Positions 10,640 to 23,743 of a stretch of DNA of 64,000 nucleotides are shown here, piece after piece. Position numbers and translations under genes: made by a program. The DNA lies in assembly GCA_020746875.1 (NCBI GenBank), contig JAGTJL010000018.1, positions 248,001-312,000 on the forward strand, read 5' to 3'. The notes under the pieces are model-generated. The model did no database searches. It was not told the DNA's origin and saw only the letters and a list, made by a program, of their open reading frames with translations. Every line of letters begins with the position of its first letter. The stretch's first letter is position 1. The stretch comes from Rhexocercosporidium sp. MPI-PUGE-AT-0058 (taxonomy: Eukaryota > Ascomycota > Leotiomycetes > Helotiales).

Positions 10640-11987
10640 AGAAATAGGGATTGCAGGTCGAAAGGAGTGAAAGAGAGCACTCGACGCTAGCCACTTTGGG
10701 GCTAGCTTATAATAAGAGCCTCTTATATAAAGCTGTTACCGATGCCTTAAAGTAGCTCTTTAGATTTGAACAAATACATGAAATACAACTAAAGCTTTAT
10801 ACTATATAATCGAATCTTACTACGATTAATTAATTATTACTTATTATTAAGAACGATAAGTAATAGAATATAATTAATATTAATCAGCTTTTAATCTTTA
10901 ATTAACTTACAGATTAAAATACTTAAATCGCGCTATTTAGCTAAAGATAATAAAAAAAAGTGAATTATTAAGAATATTATAAACGTAACACTTTAATTTA
11001 TTATTACGATAGTTTAACGTATTACGGGAAGGAATTATATTAATTGAACTCGTAAAAGTAAACTAACCTCAGGATTAATTAAGGATTCTTATTATTTCAC
11101 GCGGTTGCCGGGAGGGACCGTATTAAGAGGCCTTCGAAATCAAATTAAATAATAACAACTAGCAAAAACAATTTATTAAATAAATCCTTATACTCGTATT
11201 CTTATAAAAAGACCGACGCGCGTATTAAACACATTATTTTCGATATCTGATATTCGATATTTTACTTTATTTTATAATAATATTTCAAAGGATCTCTACC
11301 CTTATAACTACGAAATACTAAACCTTAAAAAGAAGAGATTTGGTGTGAATGATGATTCCATTACTTCGGGGGAAACTAGGTCTATATAACTACTTTAGGC
11401 GCCAAGCTATTTAGCTCTCGCATCGGCTATTTGCTCTCGCATCGGTTATTAGCTTTATATTGAAACTAGCTTTGTTTTATATTGCAGGTTTATGCTGATT
11501 TAAGTCACGGGTTAGTCATATGGACAGAGTCGGATGCAAACTCTGCCACGCTAGTCAGACTATTAGTTATTAGAAAGCGTTTCTGCAGATCGTATAACAA
11601 CTGTAATTAATACTATAAGTCAATCAATAACCCCGCGCCTCAATGCTTCCTGGTCTAATCGTGAATATCCTAGTAATATTTTAGAACTAGCTTTATATTA
11701 AGACTAGCTTTATATCAAGACTAGCTTTGTATCAAGACTAGCTTTGTATCAAGACTAGCTTTATACCACCAGGGCTTCCGAGGTTTAAAACACGGAAGCT
11801 TAAGGCTTCTGAAAGCCACTGTTTTAGCCTTAAATAACCCTTTACCGAAAGCTTAAAGCTTCCGAGGTTCAAAGCACGGAAGCCGGAGCTTTATGCGAAG
11901 CTAGAGCGTTATGCAAAGGTAGTTGAGTTATGGAAAGGTATGCTTTATACCGAATACGGTAATATGCTTAATATAATCTTATAATTA
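10640..11987. other. AT-rich degenerate DNA
   Basis: No gene is recognisable. The stretch is TA-rich with frequent TAA/TTA and looks like heavily RIP-mutated repeat. Local repeats include CTCTCGCATCGG twice near 11415-11445, a 17-bp tandem array at 11684-11767, and GCTTCCGAGGTT..CACGGAAGC units near 11768-11883. Confidence 0.6.
11684..11767 (+). repeat. 17-bp tandem repeat, about five copies
   Basis: The unit is AGACTAGCTTTGTATCA, with G/A and T/C variation between copies (TTTATATCA, TTTATACCA). The first copy is the most divergent. The variation between copies is mostly transitions. Confidence 0.85.
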
Positions 11988-12078
11988 TGCCAAGGCAATA
12001 CTACGAGCGATGCTAAGCGTGACTAAAGCAGCCTTAATAGCTGTATCGGTAATACGAGGCGTATCGAAGGTCGTAACA
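11988..12078 (-). repeat. 3' LTR of the gypsy element
   Basis: 91 bp, TGCCAAGGCAAT..GGTCGTAACA on the plus strand, i.e. TGTTACGACC..CCTTGGCA in element orientation. It matches the LTR at 18247-18372 apart from transitions and a 35-nt insertion there. Confidence 0.8.
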
Positions 12079-12095
12079 TTACCCTCCCCTCTTAA
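12079..12095 (-). other. Polypurine tract of the gypsy element
   Basis: In element orientation the sequence AAGAGGGGAGGGTAA lies immediately before the 3' LTR start TGTTACG. This is the expected place and composition of the plus-strand primer, and it fixes the element's orientation. Confidence 0.75.
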
Positions 12096-15000
12096 AGAAT
12101 TACGTCCGCGTAGTTATAATCATAAGATTATTATCTTTTAACTCTTTATAATCATTAACTTTATTATTAAAAGCCTTTAACCACTTTAATAAAACTCTTA
12201 AAAGCCTTACGACTTTCTTATTATCTTTATGCCTTATATAAAAAGCCTTAACTAAATAAGGGGCCGTTATAGCATTCGAGCATAAATACTATTCTAGATT
12301 TTTGTCGGCGCCTAGTCATTTAATACAATATTAAAGCTTTCGATTCATTAACTTCGAGCCTAAAATAGCTTCAATTTCTTATTCTTCTTAATTAAGTAAA
12401 AGCTATATTAATGTTAGCGTTTGTTTAACTTAGCTTAGTAAAGGGTTGTCGACGTACTTCTATAGTAAATAAGTATAAAATACAGGGTATATAATTTAAC
12501 TCTTTAGTAATTCTACCTTTTAACTCTTCCCTTTTTACGAAAATACCTTAACTAGTCCGTACCACTTATTTAATAGCTTCTTTAAGAGTCGGTCGACATT
12601 TTAGTTTTAAGTGTCGACTAACACTAGGTCGCCAACGTCTTAGTCGACGGCCCGACGACTATAATTAGCCAGCCGTTTTATTTTCTTTTATTAAGCCCTT
12701 AATAATAATTATATAACCTTTATAACTTCCTTTATTTATAATACTATTTATAAAGCTTCCTCGCGGTTAAGTTTCTTTATTGTCGTAATTAAAGGCTTTA
12801 AGTTAATTAAGTCTTAAGAAATCCTTAATTTAACGCCGTTAAATAGTCTAAAAAAGAATAAGTTACTTAAGGACTCGTATAATAATAATAATTAAGCGAT
12901 GTCTATAATTAATAAGAAATCGCTTTAATTATTTTAATAATAATAATAAAAAAGGCAGAGCCGCTACTTAATATATTAATTTATTACCTTTATTTAACCG
13001 TTGACGTTTAAGTTATACGTCGTCATAAGCTTTACTTTAATTCCGAGGATATAATAATATTCCTTTTAAAAAAAAGAAATAAACTAAAGTCCTCAGTCTA
13101 AGATAATAAAATCCGGCATACCGAAGTATTAAGTTTAATAAACAAAGAAAAGGATTACTATGCCTTTCGCGGTAATTATATTATTATAAAGTATTAAGAC
13201 TAGCTTCTTAAATAGGCGGTCGACGATAATTATAGCGAAGTTATAACCGTACTTATTTAATAATAACTTTATAAAGTTTATTATAAAGTTTTAATACGAC
13301 TGAGTAGGAATTAATAAAAGGTATTAAAAACTAAAAGTCTTGTCTTTACGGGCTTTTTGTCGAGAATAATTATAGTTTACTACGTATTAGGCTATATTTA
13401 TAATAAAGTCGTTTTAATAATATTTATAACTAAATAATGCCTTTATCTTTCCGATCCCTACGTGTATTATTAAAGGTTATAAGTATACGTGGCGAATAAG
13501 TGTTATGCGAAGCTCCGGCGGCTTTAAGGGCACTTTTAAGCGTCTTTAGAAAAGTAGCTTATTATTTATTAACTCGTAATTTAATAATTATTCTTTAACT
13601 CTTTATTAAAGAGGCTTTAGTAAGGGAGACGACTTATTAATTAAAAGCACTTAATTAATAATATTATATTTTACGATATTATAAACTATTATAAAATTAA
13701 AGTTAAGTTCTTTCGACGTAAGAGTTTCTGGGTTAACTAACACTTTTATATTAAGCTTAAGTTTTAACTCTAGCTCGTTATAAGGCTTAATATTGTAGTC
13801 TAAGATTATAGCCTTTATAAATGCTAAAGGTATTGTCTTTACGACTTCGATATAAGCGTTTATAAGATTAACGGCGGAGAACTAGAGGTCGTTAGCGACT
13901 CGCGAGTCGATTTTATTAATCGGAATTAATTATTAACTACGAATAGCCCGCTTTTATGCCTTTATAATTATGAGGTCTTAATCCCGTCGAGACAAAGTAT
14001 TAGCTAATGTATTAATTGTCTCGGTATAATATATAATCATAAAATAAAAGTCCGTAAAAAACTCAGCCTATCGAGCCTATCTAGCCATAAAGTCTTTAAT
14101 AATTATAAAGTACTTTAAAGCTTAATAGTTAATGCAAATAAGGACATTTTTCTAGGCACTTAATAATTCTAAGCGGTATTATTTAAACGACCAGAAAATC
14201 GCTAATATCTCTTTATCGTGAATCGAGTAATTAAGCTCGGGATTTATTATAATCTTAAAAAAGTAATTTATAAAGTAGAAAATGCCGTCCTCTTAAAGTT
14301 AAAATAATACGCTAGTAATAACTCCGTTAAAAGAGTCGGTCTTTAGCCGCGTTTACTTTATTAAATTATAATAATAAAAAACTAATATAAATTAAAAAGC
14401 TTCTTAAAGAGTTTTTTACGCGTTTTTATAAACGTTGTCAAAGTTAAAGGGCACGTCCTTCCCGGTAAGTATTATAAGAGGTCGAGTAATGCGATTATAG
14501 TTTTTAATAAATCGGCGGTAAAAGTTATAAAAACTAAAATAACTTTATACGTTACGTATATTATTAGCGTATTTTTAATTTTTAATTACGTTAACCTTTT
14601 CCGGGTTTACTTTTATATTATTAACGTTAATAATAAAACCTAAAAACTTCGTCTTTTATACGTTAAACTCGGACTTCTTAATATCGGTTTAAAGTCCGTA
14701 CGCTTATAATATTATTATTACTTTCTTAATATAAACCTTATACTCCTTAAGAGTTAATAAGTATATAAGAATATTATTTATATAAGTCGCGCAAAAGTCG
14801 TTTAAGTATTTTATTAAAATATTATTAATAAATTGCTAAAAAATCGCCGGGCCATTCGTAAGGCCAAAGGGAAAGACTTTATATTTATACGTGTTATATC
14901 GAGTGCGGAAGGTCGTATAGTCTTTATTCTTAAGGGACATACGAATGCGGTGAAAAGCTTATTAAATATTAAGCTTAATAAAGACCTTTGCCTTATAAAT

Positions 15001-18000
15001 ACGGGCTATTATTTCATTAATTAAAGGGATTAAGTACGGATTCTTTTTTAATAAGGCATTTAGCTTCCGGTAGTTAACGTAAAGCCGGAGACTGTCGTCG
15101 GCTTTTTTAACGAAAAGAATAAGGGCCACATATAATACGCTAAAGGGCTTAATAAAACCTTTATATAAATTGTCGATAATATACCGCTTAGTCTTTAATA
15201 GTTATTCTTTAGTCATACGCCGGAGAGGTTTAAAGGATAAGTCGTTTTTTTTAATAAGCTCGACTTAGTGGTTTACGCCTTAGCGTTGCGCTAGTAGCTC
15301 GTCAGAGGCTCGCCGGGAGAAGAGAAGAGTATACTCTCGATATTCTGCCGAGAGCTTCTTATTTATTAACTCGCTATTTTACGCGTATTTAACTTTTAAG
15401 GCTTCTTTTAAGGTTAAGTCTTTATTTATTAATACGAGTTCGACGCTTAACTAGTTTAAGGCCTTTTGCCGGCGGCGAGTTAGCTCTTAGTCGATTTTAT
15501 ATATTAATATTATAAAGGTTTTCACCTTATTTTTCTTAGCTTTCTTAAGTTAGAGGTACGTCGTAGATATTATTATTACCGATATTAAGAAGATCTTTAT
15601 AATAAGCGCCTTAAGCTAGTGATTTGTCGAGGAGGCTTTACGGGCTTTTTTATTTTTAAGTAATAATCTCGGATTATAAGATGTCGAAGGGTTTAATTAA
15701 TTTTTTATAATTTAAAAGCGCTTTTTAACTTCTTTAATAAAACTCGAAGGTCGAGTCGGCGAGGCGCTGGCGGTAAGTCGTACGAAGATATTTATTTTTA
15801 AAGAACCGTTAAGTGCCGCGAGCTTAGCTTGCCTCCGGCGGTAGTCATTTATATTTAATAAGGCGTCCCTTTGTTTTATATTAAGTTAATAAGACTTAAC
15901 GATTGACTTATTAAAATAATTAATATTAATAAAGACTTATTAATTAAAATACGGCTATATAAGTATATTTAATAATTATTTTAGCCGGTTACGGTTTTTT
16001 ATATATAACTACTTTAAGTCGTAATACTTAAAGAACTTCCGGCTAATTAAAACGTCGGTATTTCCTAAGTCGGTTATTAAAAAGGGGAAGTTAATTCGCC
16101 AGCGGTTAATAGGTAAAGTAAGTAAAATAGCTATATTAATTAGCTTGCCCTTTCTATTATTATAATTAATTAAGACGATTAGCTAAGGGAGTGTTATAAA
16201 AGAAATATTAAATTATTTAACGAGTCGATATATAAGAGAGGTTTTAATTGCATTGAAAATATTTACTTTATTATTAATATATATAAGTTATTTAATAAAG
16301 AATTTTTTTTTAAATTTAATATTAATTAAGAATTATCGTCTTTTAATAAGAATATAAAAATTAAATGTTAAGTCTTTTTATAAGTTATGGCTTACGCCGA
16401 GGTATAAGTCTTTATTACGACTTAAGAGTTTTTTAAAAGCTTGTCGCTTTTTAATTCTTTACTTATAATTAATTCGGAAATTAATTTATTAAGAGCTTAG
16501 TCTTTTCGACGCTTAAGGTAGTCGCTAGCTTAATAGCCGGTCTTATTATAGTAAAGGTAAGTATTAAAGGAGACGTCTTTAAAACTAAAGGGCGGCACAA
16601 GAAATTTAAGGCGGCGGAAAAATAGAGTCGGGGATAGTAAGCGCAGGCGAACCTTTAGTAATAATTTATAAGTTAATATTAAAAGTCTTTATATTATTAT
16701 AGCCGGCGTAAAAGAGGTTATACGCTAGCTTTCCTTTTTAAGAATGCCGCGCGCGTCGTAACTATTAAAAGTAACGTTAGCTTAAGCCTTATAAGTTATT
16801 ATAGCTTCCTTTAATATAATATTATAAGATTCTTAGTTTATAATAATTAAGAATTTATTAAAAGTTATATAATTCCCGTTTATTTTATACTTCTTTATAT
16901 AAATTATACGCTTAAGGGCTAGAGAAACCTTTTTATATACGTCCTTAAATTAGCAAAAGCGAATAATCTTATTAATAATAATATAAAAAGTGAATTTAAC
17001 CTAGAAGTTATTATAAGTTATATTGCCTATTAATAATTAGTTATATATTCTCTTAACAACTTAAATTTAATTATAGTTAAAGAATCGTTAGTTTAAGGCC
17101 GTTAAAACGTCGGCGGCAGTCTCGAAAGTATTAATAAATTCGAGGTTTATATATTAAAAAATAATAATCTTTACCTCGCTAGCGGTATATTAAAAGTAAG
17201 CCTTAACTTATAATAATTTACTCTTAAAGTTATTCGAGTACTCTTTTATAAATAGCTTTATTTTTATCTTTTAGGCGTCGTACTTAATATTGCCTTTAAA
17301 GTCGTTAAAAGAAATACAAAAGTACTTGACTTTAAAGGGCTTTATAACTTAAACTAAATTGTTTAGCTTTAATAAGTAATAGTCGGTAGTTAATTAAAGG
17401 TCCGCCGTAAGAGCACGTACCGATCGATCGTTTTAAAGGAAAAAAGTATAAGTCTTTTAGCGGGGGTTATTAAGAGTATATTAATCGAGGGCTTACTTAA
17501 CAGCGGCAGTAATAATAAAGCTAACAGAGATTTCGATTAATTAATTTACTTTTATTTATTAAGCGAGAGTAAGGCCTTTTATAATAGCGATAAGCTTTAG
17601 CGAGGCGTTAAAGTAATTTTAAGGTTTATCCTTCGAGTCGGAATCGAGTTCTTTAAAATTATTAGATTCTTTTATAAGAGTCTCGACTAAAGAAATAAAA
17701 GTATCGGTAAAGCTTAGCCGTAAGGGTGCGCTTTTTTCTTTAAAGCTTCGCCGACGTAAGGGAAAAGTCGGAAGTGGTGGCAGTATAAGGTAAAGAGGTT
17801 GTTAATCGATTTATTAATTAAACATAAGTTAAAGTCGAAGTTAAATAGCGCGCGTTAAGTTATATAAAGCAAGTTAACGGCAAGGGGTTTTCCAGCTTTC
17901 TTTAAGGCAATTTATTATTAAAATAAAAAAGTACTTATTTATTAAATAAGCTAAAATATTAAAGTTTATTATTAACTTATTATAAGGGCAGAAAGACGTG

Positions 18001-18246
18001 ACGCGTAAGACTTAATAAAATATAACGCTTTATAGCGAAGGGGTTATTAGTCTTTTCTTATATTACGGCTAATTAAAAGTTAATATAATATAAAAGACAA
18101 CTTTATATTTAAACTTAAAGTTACGCTTAAAATTAAAAAGAAAAAACAAAGAGAAAAAGAGAGCTCTTTATAAGAGGGAGCTTTAATATAAATATATAAA
18201 GGGTTTCCCTAGCCTTTCCCGATTAGGCCTAGCGCTATAGTTGTCA

Positions 18247-18372
18247 TGCCAAGGCAATGCTACGAGCGATGTCGAGCGTGACTAAAGTAGCCTTAACCAA
18301 AGCAGCCTCCACGTGACCAAAGCAGCCTTAATAGCTGTGTCGGTAATACGAGGCGCATCGAAGGTCGTAACA
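18247..18372 (-). repeat. 5' LTR of the gypsy element, with 35-nt internal duplication
   Basis: 126 bp. It differs from the 3' LTR by transitions and by 35 extra nt carrying repeats of ACCAAAGCAGCCT around 18295-18325. The unequal length suggests the duplication arose after insertion or by template switching. Confidence 0.8.
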
Positions 18373-19394
18373 CACACTAAATCTCTTTTTTTCAAAGTCG
18401 GCTTTAAATTCTCTTTTTAAAATTATAACTCCTCGAAGCGCTAATAAAATAACGGTTAAGATTACGAGTATCGGTCTAAAAAGCGAAATAGGCTTAATAA
18501 TAATTAAAAGGTCGATCGCTAAATTAGTATCTCTCATATTAAGAAGACTCAATACTTTTATTTCTTTATTAGGTTTAGAGCTTATAAGCAAATTTAAATT
18601 AAAAGATAATAAGATATATAATAGCTCGACGTTCTTCTAAAGAAATGCGTTTAACTCGTCGCGAAGCTCGTAGCTTTTTATTAGAATCCGAATCCTTCTT
18701 TTAAAGCTTCGTATTTTTAATTTTATAATTATCGAGGCAGTTTAGGGATTGCTGGAAGTCCTTTGCCGGGATATACTATTATCGCTTATGTATAGAATCG
18801 GTTTGGCTTGAACATGCCGATTTTCAGCCCCTATTAAATCCCTAATTAAGGAGAATATATATATAGAATATTATATATAAATAAGTTTTACGAAAGCTTA
18901 TAAGAAATCAATAAAGCTGCTTTCACTTACTCTTAATATAATGCCAGTTAATAGTCTTATCGCCGATGCTTCTAGCTAAGTGATTTTACTCACGGTTATA
19001 CTAGATGTGAGTCACGTTTATTTTATTCTTAAAACCTAAAAAGCAAAAAATATACGTCTTAGTATTCAATTTTGTCTGATGATACTGAATTAAGTGTAAG
19101 ACTCAGTAAGGAAAACGACGAGCGGACAATAGGCTATTCCAGAAACCAAATAAGTAACTAATGAAAGCATGCTTTAAAAAAAAAACTACAGTCGAAACGT
19201 AAAATGGCCGGTGTAGCGACTGTTGATCATGGAGAAGTGGCACATGATAATCTAATCCAATCTAATCCTTAGTAAAGATATCCGAGAGTAACAAAATCCC
19301 AGGGGGGGTGCGAGTTCAATTTTGATTTACCATCTCCGCCTACCAAATCTCCCATTCGAGGCCCAAATCATGGGCGAATCCAATGGCGATATCC
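18373..19394. other. AT-rich degenerate DNA, no gene seen
   Basis: TA-rich sequence up to about 18.99 kb with a small island of ordinary composition near 18740-18840. Composition is normal from about 19.2 kb on. I recognise no protein family or RNA gene. Confidence 0.5.
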
Positions 19395-22082
19395 TCAGCG
19401 AGGTCCTCGGGGTGGATATGGATTATGAGGAATGTACTGGCTGCTCCAATCCTGTAATGGCTCGAATGGTGGTGGCATGGTGAAGTTGGCTGGATCATGA
19501 ATGTCGAAGCCATTGGGCATCCACCTGAATTCGAGCGTGGTTGTCAGCATAAGTATCGTTTCCATTCTCAGTGAAGTCTTGGCCGGAGTCATAATGTTCT
19601 CGCAAGCAATGGGTACTGCATTCCAAGAAAGCATATTAAGCAGACCGCTCGGATTTGACTTACCCGGGATTGAAGTCTGGGCTGTTGTTGAGATAGGCAT
19701 TGGAGCTTGTGAACTCATTTGTATCCGTGTTTGTGTTGGGATCATAATTTGGAGTAGAAGACCTAGCGAACGTCGTGTCTTGAGAGCCATTCTGTCGGGT
19801 TTCTTCCATGCTCATTCCAGCCTGTACAGAACGCAATGATGTGAACATGGGAGCGGTAGTTGTCCGCCGTGAAAGCCGTCTCGTCTGGGCTTGGTTGTTG
19901 TCGTCACCAGTATAGGTTGCATTCGGAATTGCATTGTTGGGATGTTCACTAATGCTAAACTCTCTTCCATTTGCCGATACCTCCGGTGCCAAAGACGGAT
20001 GAGTGGGTATCACACGATCCTCATGGGTGGTGAAATGTGCGGCTGGGCGTAGATGGTTGCCGTCTAGCGGCGGGGACAGTTGCTGAGCTGCGTCCGCATC
20101 TTTCATCACCTCCTGCCATGCACCGGAGCTATTTAGATCATTGTCTCCAATGTTGGAGAAGGAGTCAGTCGTAGCATCAGATGTACCCTGGAATATAGAA
20201 CGGTACAAGGCGAACTTTCGCTGGTCGCTTTCGTTCAGCTCTTTCAGAATGTCATCATTTGATCCAAGTTGTACTGCGCGTTTGATGGCATCGAGCTTGA
20301 AAGAATTAACGTATTTGGAGACCTCCAGAAAGTGCTGATTGTGAGGCGGTCCATGGGAGTGTGGAGGCGGATACCCTCGAACAGGTCAGCTCTACAATTT
20401 TCAACTGGTAATGTACTCACATGGCGTGGAAGGCCTCTTCAAATCTGGACATAAGATCGACCATATTTCGTACCACTGTGCGGAGGGATTTGCGGCCTGG
20501 TTTATACTTATTGCTTTTTCCTTGCCCTTGCCCTTCCGAATCTTCTTTCTATCCTCACTAATGCGCGACCCTAGGTAGCGGGGGAGTCAGCGTTGCCACA
20601 TCAAGGATGTCTTGAGAAGAAGATAAGACACGCCTCTAAAGAATCTGGAGACATTCCAAAAGGGAACGTCCTGGGCTTCCCCCAATACCTACATTCGGCT
20701 TCACTTATACCTTCCTTTAGCAAGGCCAGTCCACGTTTGCAGGGTTCATCTTGCTGGAGGTGTATATCACGCTCAGAGACAGCGGCAGACCTTTCTCTAG
20801 ACTTGAAAGCGAAGTCGCAATAACATCGAGGACATTGGACGGGACGGTGGACACGTTGGAGATGTTCTCTGGATGCTTTGTTAGGTAGTACCGCATACTG
20901 GGAATAGGCAGGCACTTACTTCAGCAGAGCGATTGTAGACCAGCCAGGACCTGCGCAAGCCCTTCGATTTTCTGTAATGGCGTACTTCACAGGATCTCTC
21001 TTAAAGAAATGGCAGGCAAACTTAGCCTTGGGTATCTTTGATATCTCCAATCCGCTGTCAGGTTGTTCCCTGGACCTTTTGCGCCTGGAGTCATCGACAT
21101 CGTCGTCTTCTTCCTCTTCAATGTTATCATCTGGAGAGCGAGACTGTCGATCGCGTTTTGAGCTCGAACCTCTCCCTGTCTCAAGCGTGCCTTGGGGTGC
21201 TGCCTCTTTCGTGGTGCTCGCTGTACCAGAACTGATGCCACAGCTGGTGATGCTGTGCTTCTGCCAAGAGCTCACCTTTCTTGTGATGCTCTTCCTATAA
21301 CTGAGAAGGAGCGCTGGATACATGGTCGAGACTATGTGTGCCGCAAGTTCATCATCAGGATATACTGCTTGGTACAAAACGGCTTCAATGTTATCATCCG
21401 CTCCGCTCCACTCATCATTGTCGATGTCCCCGAGACTACAATCGCCATCGGACTCACTATCACTGTCGCTCACTTCTTGTTTAAGGGTTGGTTGCCGTAT
21501 AGATGCACTCGATTCGCTGATAGCTAAAGGAGAGTGCAGCAACTTGGTAGAATCGACCTTTTTGGGGTGTTGAGACCTACTGGACGCTTCGTGTCCAAGC
21601 TTGGTAGTGTCCGGAGGCAAGTTAGAGATATCTGGCATCTGCTGACCTCTAAGTTCTGAACGGCTGGAAGGATGCCAAAAGTGGTGGGAGATCTTGCAAG
21701 ATGTTAGTTCTGGACACGGAGGGAGACTTGCACAATACCCATGGAAATGTGACTCAACAGAAAGTGGGCTCGACGTTCGTAGCAAAAAAGGCATATATTC
21801 GTCCCCTTGGAAATACCAGCCGCCGGAGTCATCAGCTTCTGAACTGTTGCCGGCGTGGTTAATAGAAGATGCCCTCGATGAGTCGTCTGCCGACAATGAC
21901 GGAACCTGGCCCGTTTTCGATTCCAATTCGGCATCTTCTGACTTACTGCATCGATGTATGAACCGTCCCATCTGTCGATATGGGACTATCGCTTTGTTGC
22001 TGTGATGATCATTCGCCGCATGACCGACACTCTTCAGTTCCTTGGTAGACCTGATCGCGGGTGGTTGGTGGATGGCATCCAT
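19395..22082 (-). CDS. Fungal C2H2-type zinc-finger protein
   Basis: A large nuclear-type protein of a family widespread in Leotiomycetes and Sordariomycetes. After a long Ser/Asp-rich, low-complexity N-terminus (acidic runs near 21095-21125), the signature segment begins FACHFFKRDPVKY, then CAGPGW, KEHLQRVH, CPRCYCDF: an atypical C2H2 pair. An intron at about 20922-20876 with a CTAAC branch point joins LLK to EHLQ. A second, at about 20717-20581, joins LLKEG to SRISEDRKKIRKGKGK, and then QWYEIWSILCPDLKRPS. The C-terminal exons (about 20380-19663 and 19612-19395) are Ser/Thr/Asn-rich. One junction near 20400-20340 does not resolve cleanly. Start placed at MDAIHQPP (22082); an upstream in-frame Met at 22226 is possible. 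Function is unknown; DNA or protein binding is inferred from the finger. Confidence 0.6.
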
Positions 22083-22226
22083 TTTGGAACTGCTCTCATG
22101 AGGCTCTAGAAGCGAGGCGTGACAATGGTAAGTAAGAAAAGAGTACTGTGGTCCAAGTGTGCTTTGGTGAGGAAAAGCACCCTTTTGTGTTCGTCGGCAC
22201 GTCTGCAACGTCTGCAACTTGTCCAA

Positions 22227-23743
22227 TTACGCATCACGAAGCATTTGCGATGTAAAGCAAATCCGTATGGTGGCAAATGCTACACAGTAAAAACTCGGCC
22301 GTTCTCAAAGCCACAGCCTGACAACCACTCAAGGTCAACAGAAGCAGACCATTCAGGTGAGACAGGGCAATAGCGCCTGCATGCATAGCTGCATGCCTAC
22401 GAATATACCCTAGTGACTTGAAATTACTTGCAGGCTGCGCCGACGGTCGGCGAATGAGGCTTCCTATCGCAAATGCGATGGGCTGTGCGGACTCAGGCGC
22501 TATCTGAAGCATTTGCGATGCGATACAGCTCCCAGCTCAGGTATGGAGTGCTTGTACGCCATATAAGGGAGGCGAAGCAGAACTTCTGGTTTGCTAAAGA
22601 AAACAATGCTGCATGGCCACGAGTTCTTGCTGCAGTCCGTCCTGAGTACTGAAATATGAGACGGACAGATAGTTGCTTGCAAATGCGGGATCCCATCAGC
22701 ATAGATTTTGCCTTGTGAAGCTATCCAGCTCCATGATAAAGGATTGACTGAAAGACGTTTGCGCCAACTTCGCAGCCAATGTTATTCAGAAACCGTATAA
22801 CAACATCTGCCAGACCGCGCTCCAAATGGAAGAAAGATTTGGCGCAGATATCCGACACCAGCATCTCCAGAGCGCCAGCCTTCTGCTCCAATTTGCAAAG
22901 GCGGAGCCTGAATCCAAGTTGAAGCCTCACCCAAAGCCTCGACGGACAGTCCAGATATGCTCACCACCTCATCACCTCACTATGCACTACTCAGAGCTCA
23001 CATTGACGCTGTCATAGGCTCGGCTGGTAGTTATGAGTAATTCCAGACTCGACACGGCAGCACCAGCACCGGCGGGAGGGTAACTCGGTGGGATCAAAAA
23101 TACCTAGATCAATTGCTCTGCAAGCTCTGGGACTCAGATGCGAGGTATATCATGTGTGCCAGGAACAGCAATAAGAAATATGAACTATACAATAGGAAAT
23201 AGGAAATGGATATTCGGCGGTGAGGTAAGGAGGTTTTCTAGGTTGCCTCCAGGTATCGAGTTCGTGGCTTCGGTGAGGATTTGACTCCCGGTCACGTGCC
23301 TTAGCACCCCTGGGCACTTCAAGCCCGGAACTTCGAAATTCTCGATTGATAAACAACCAAAATTCAATTGGACAATTACTCAGAACTGTAGTGTGGATTG
23401 GGCGTGCTGCGCGATATTGTCGAGGCGAGGCTGTGGCGCATTTTCTTGGCCAGTGCCACTGGAGCCGTCGGCATGCTTCAAGAGCTGCTTCACAACCCCC
23501 TTCAAACAAGAGCACGGTACTACTCCGAGAGCGCACCACCATCACATATCGTCCCCGCCTCACCAACTTCGACACTAGGCCCTTGGTCCAGTAATTCTTT
23601 GGTTTCTGCTGAAACATTCTGATACCCCACCCTCATTACGCATTCCTCGAGATGTGAGAGGGTGGGAGCTTTCGTCGACTGAAGGCAACCTTTCGAGGCA
23701 AGTTATACTGTGCTAGCAGTATTTCCTAGTTAACTAAACCTAG
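22227..23743. other. Intergenic stretch, no convincing gene
   Basis: The open frames are short and overlap on both strands. The word GCATTTGCGAT occurs at 22241 and 22509 and in inverse at 22466. A sequence near 23270-23300 resembles a tRNA B box on the minus strand but has no tRNA fold I can support. Confidence 0.4.

Larger units (their letters stand above)
11988..18372 (-). mobile_element. Ty3/gypsy LTR retrotransposon, RIP-inactivated
   Basis: A 6.4 kb element on the minus strand, bounded by direct repeats at 11988-12078 and 18247-18372 that start TG and end CA. Order along the minus strand is 5' LTR, gag, pol, polypurine tract, 3' LTR. A gag zinc knuckle of the CCHC type is eroded near 16510-16560 (frame reads YYNKTGY, stop, ASDYLK). 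The reverse transcriptase is clear: ILFVKKADDSLRLYVNYRKL near 15060-15125, FGLTNGPA near 14850-14870, and YINNIL where active elements have YxDD. Asp to Asn and Gln to stop changes are what C-to-T RIP produces. No open frame of meaningful length survives, so it is dead. I could not find a target-site duplication; the flanks AATTA and CACAC differ. Confidence 0.85.

Noticed and set aside
14833..15024. Plus-strand open frame inside the gypsy element
   Set aside because: It is antisense to the recognisable reverse transcriptase and has no family match.
18328..18591. Minus-strand open frame overlapping the gypsy 5' LTR
   Set aside because: Composition is that of AT-shifted repeat DNA (Leu/Ile/Lys-rich) and it overlaps the LTR.
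23270..23310. GGGAGTCAAATCC (minus strand) suggesting a tRNA-derived SINE
   Set aside because: The upstream A-box match is poor and no element ends or second copy were found in the window.
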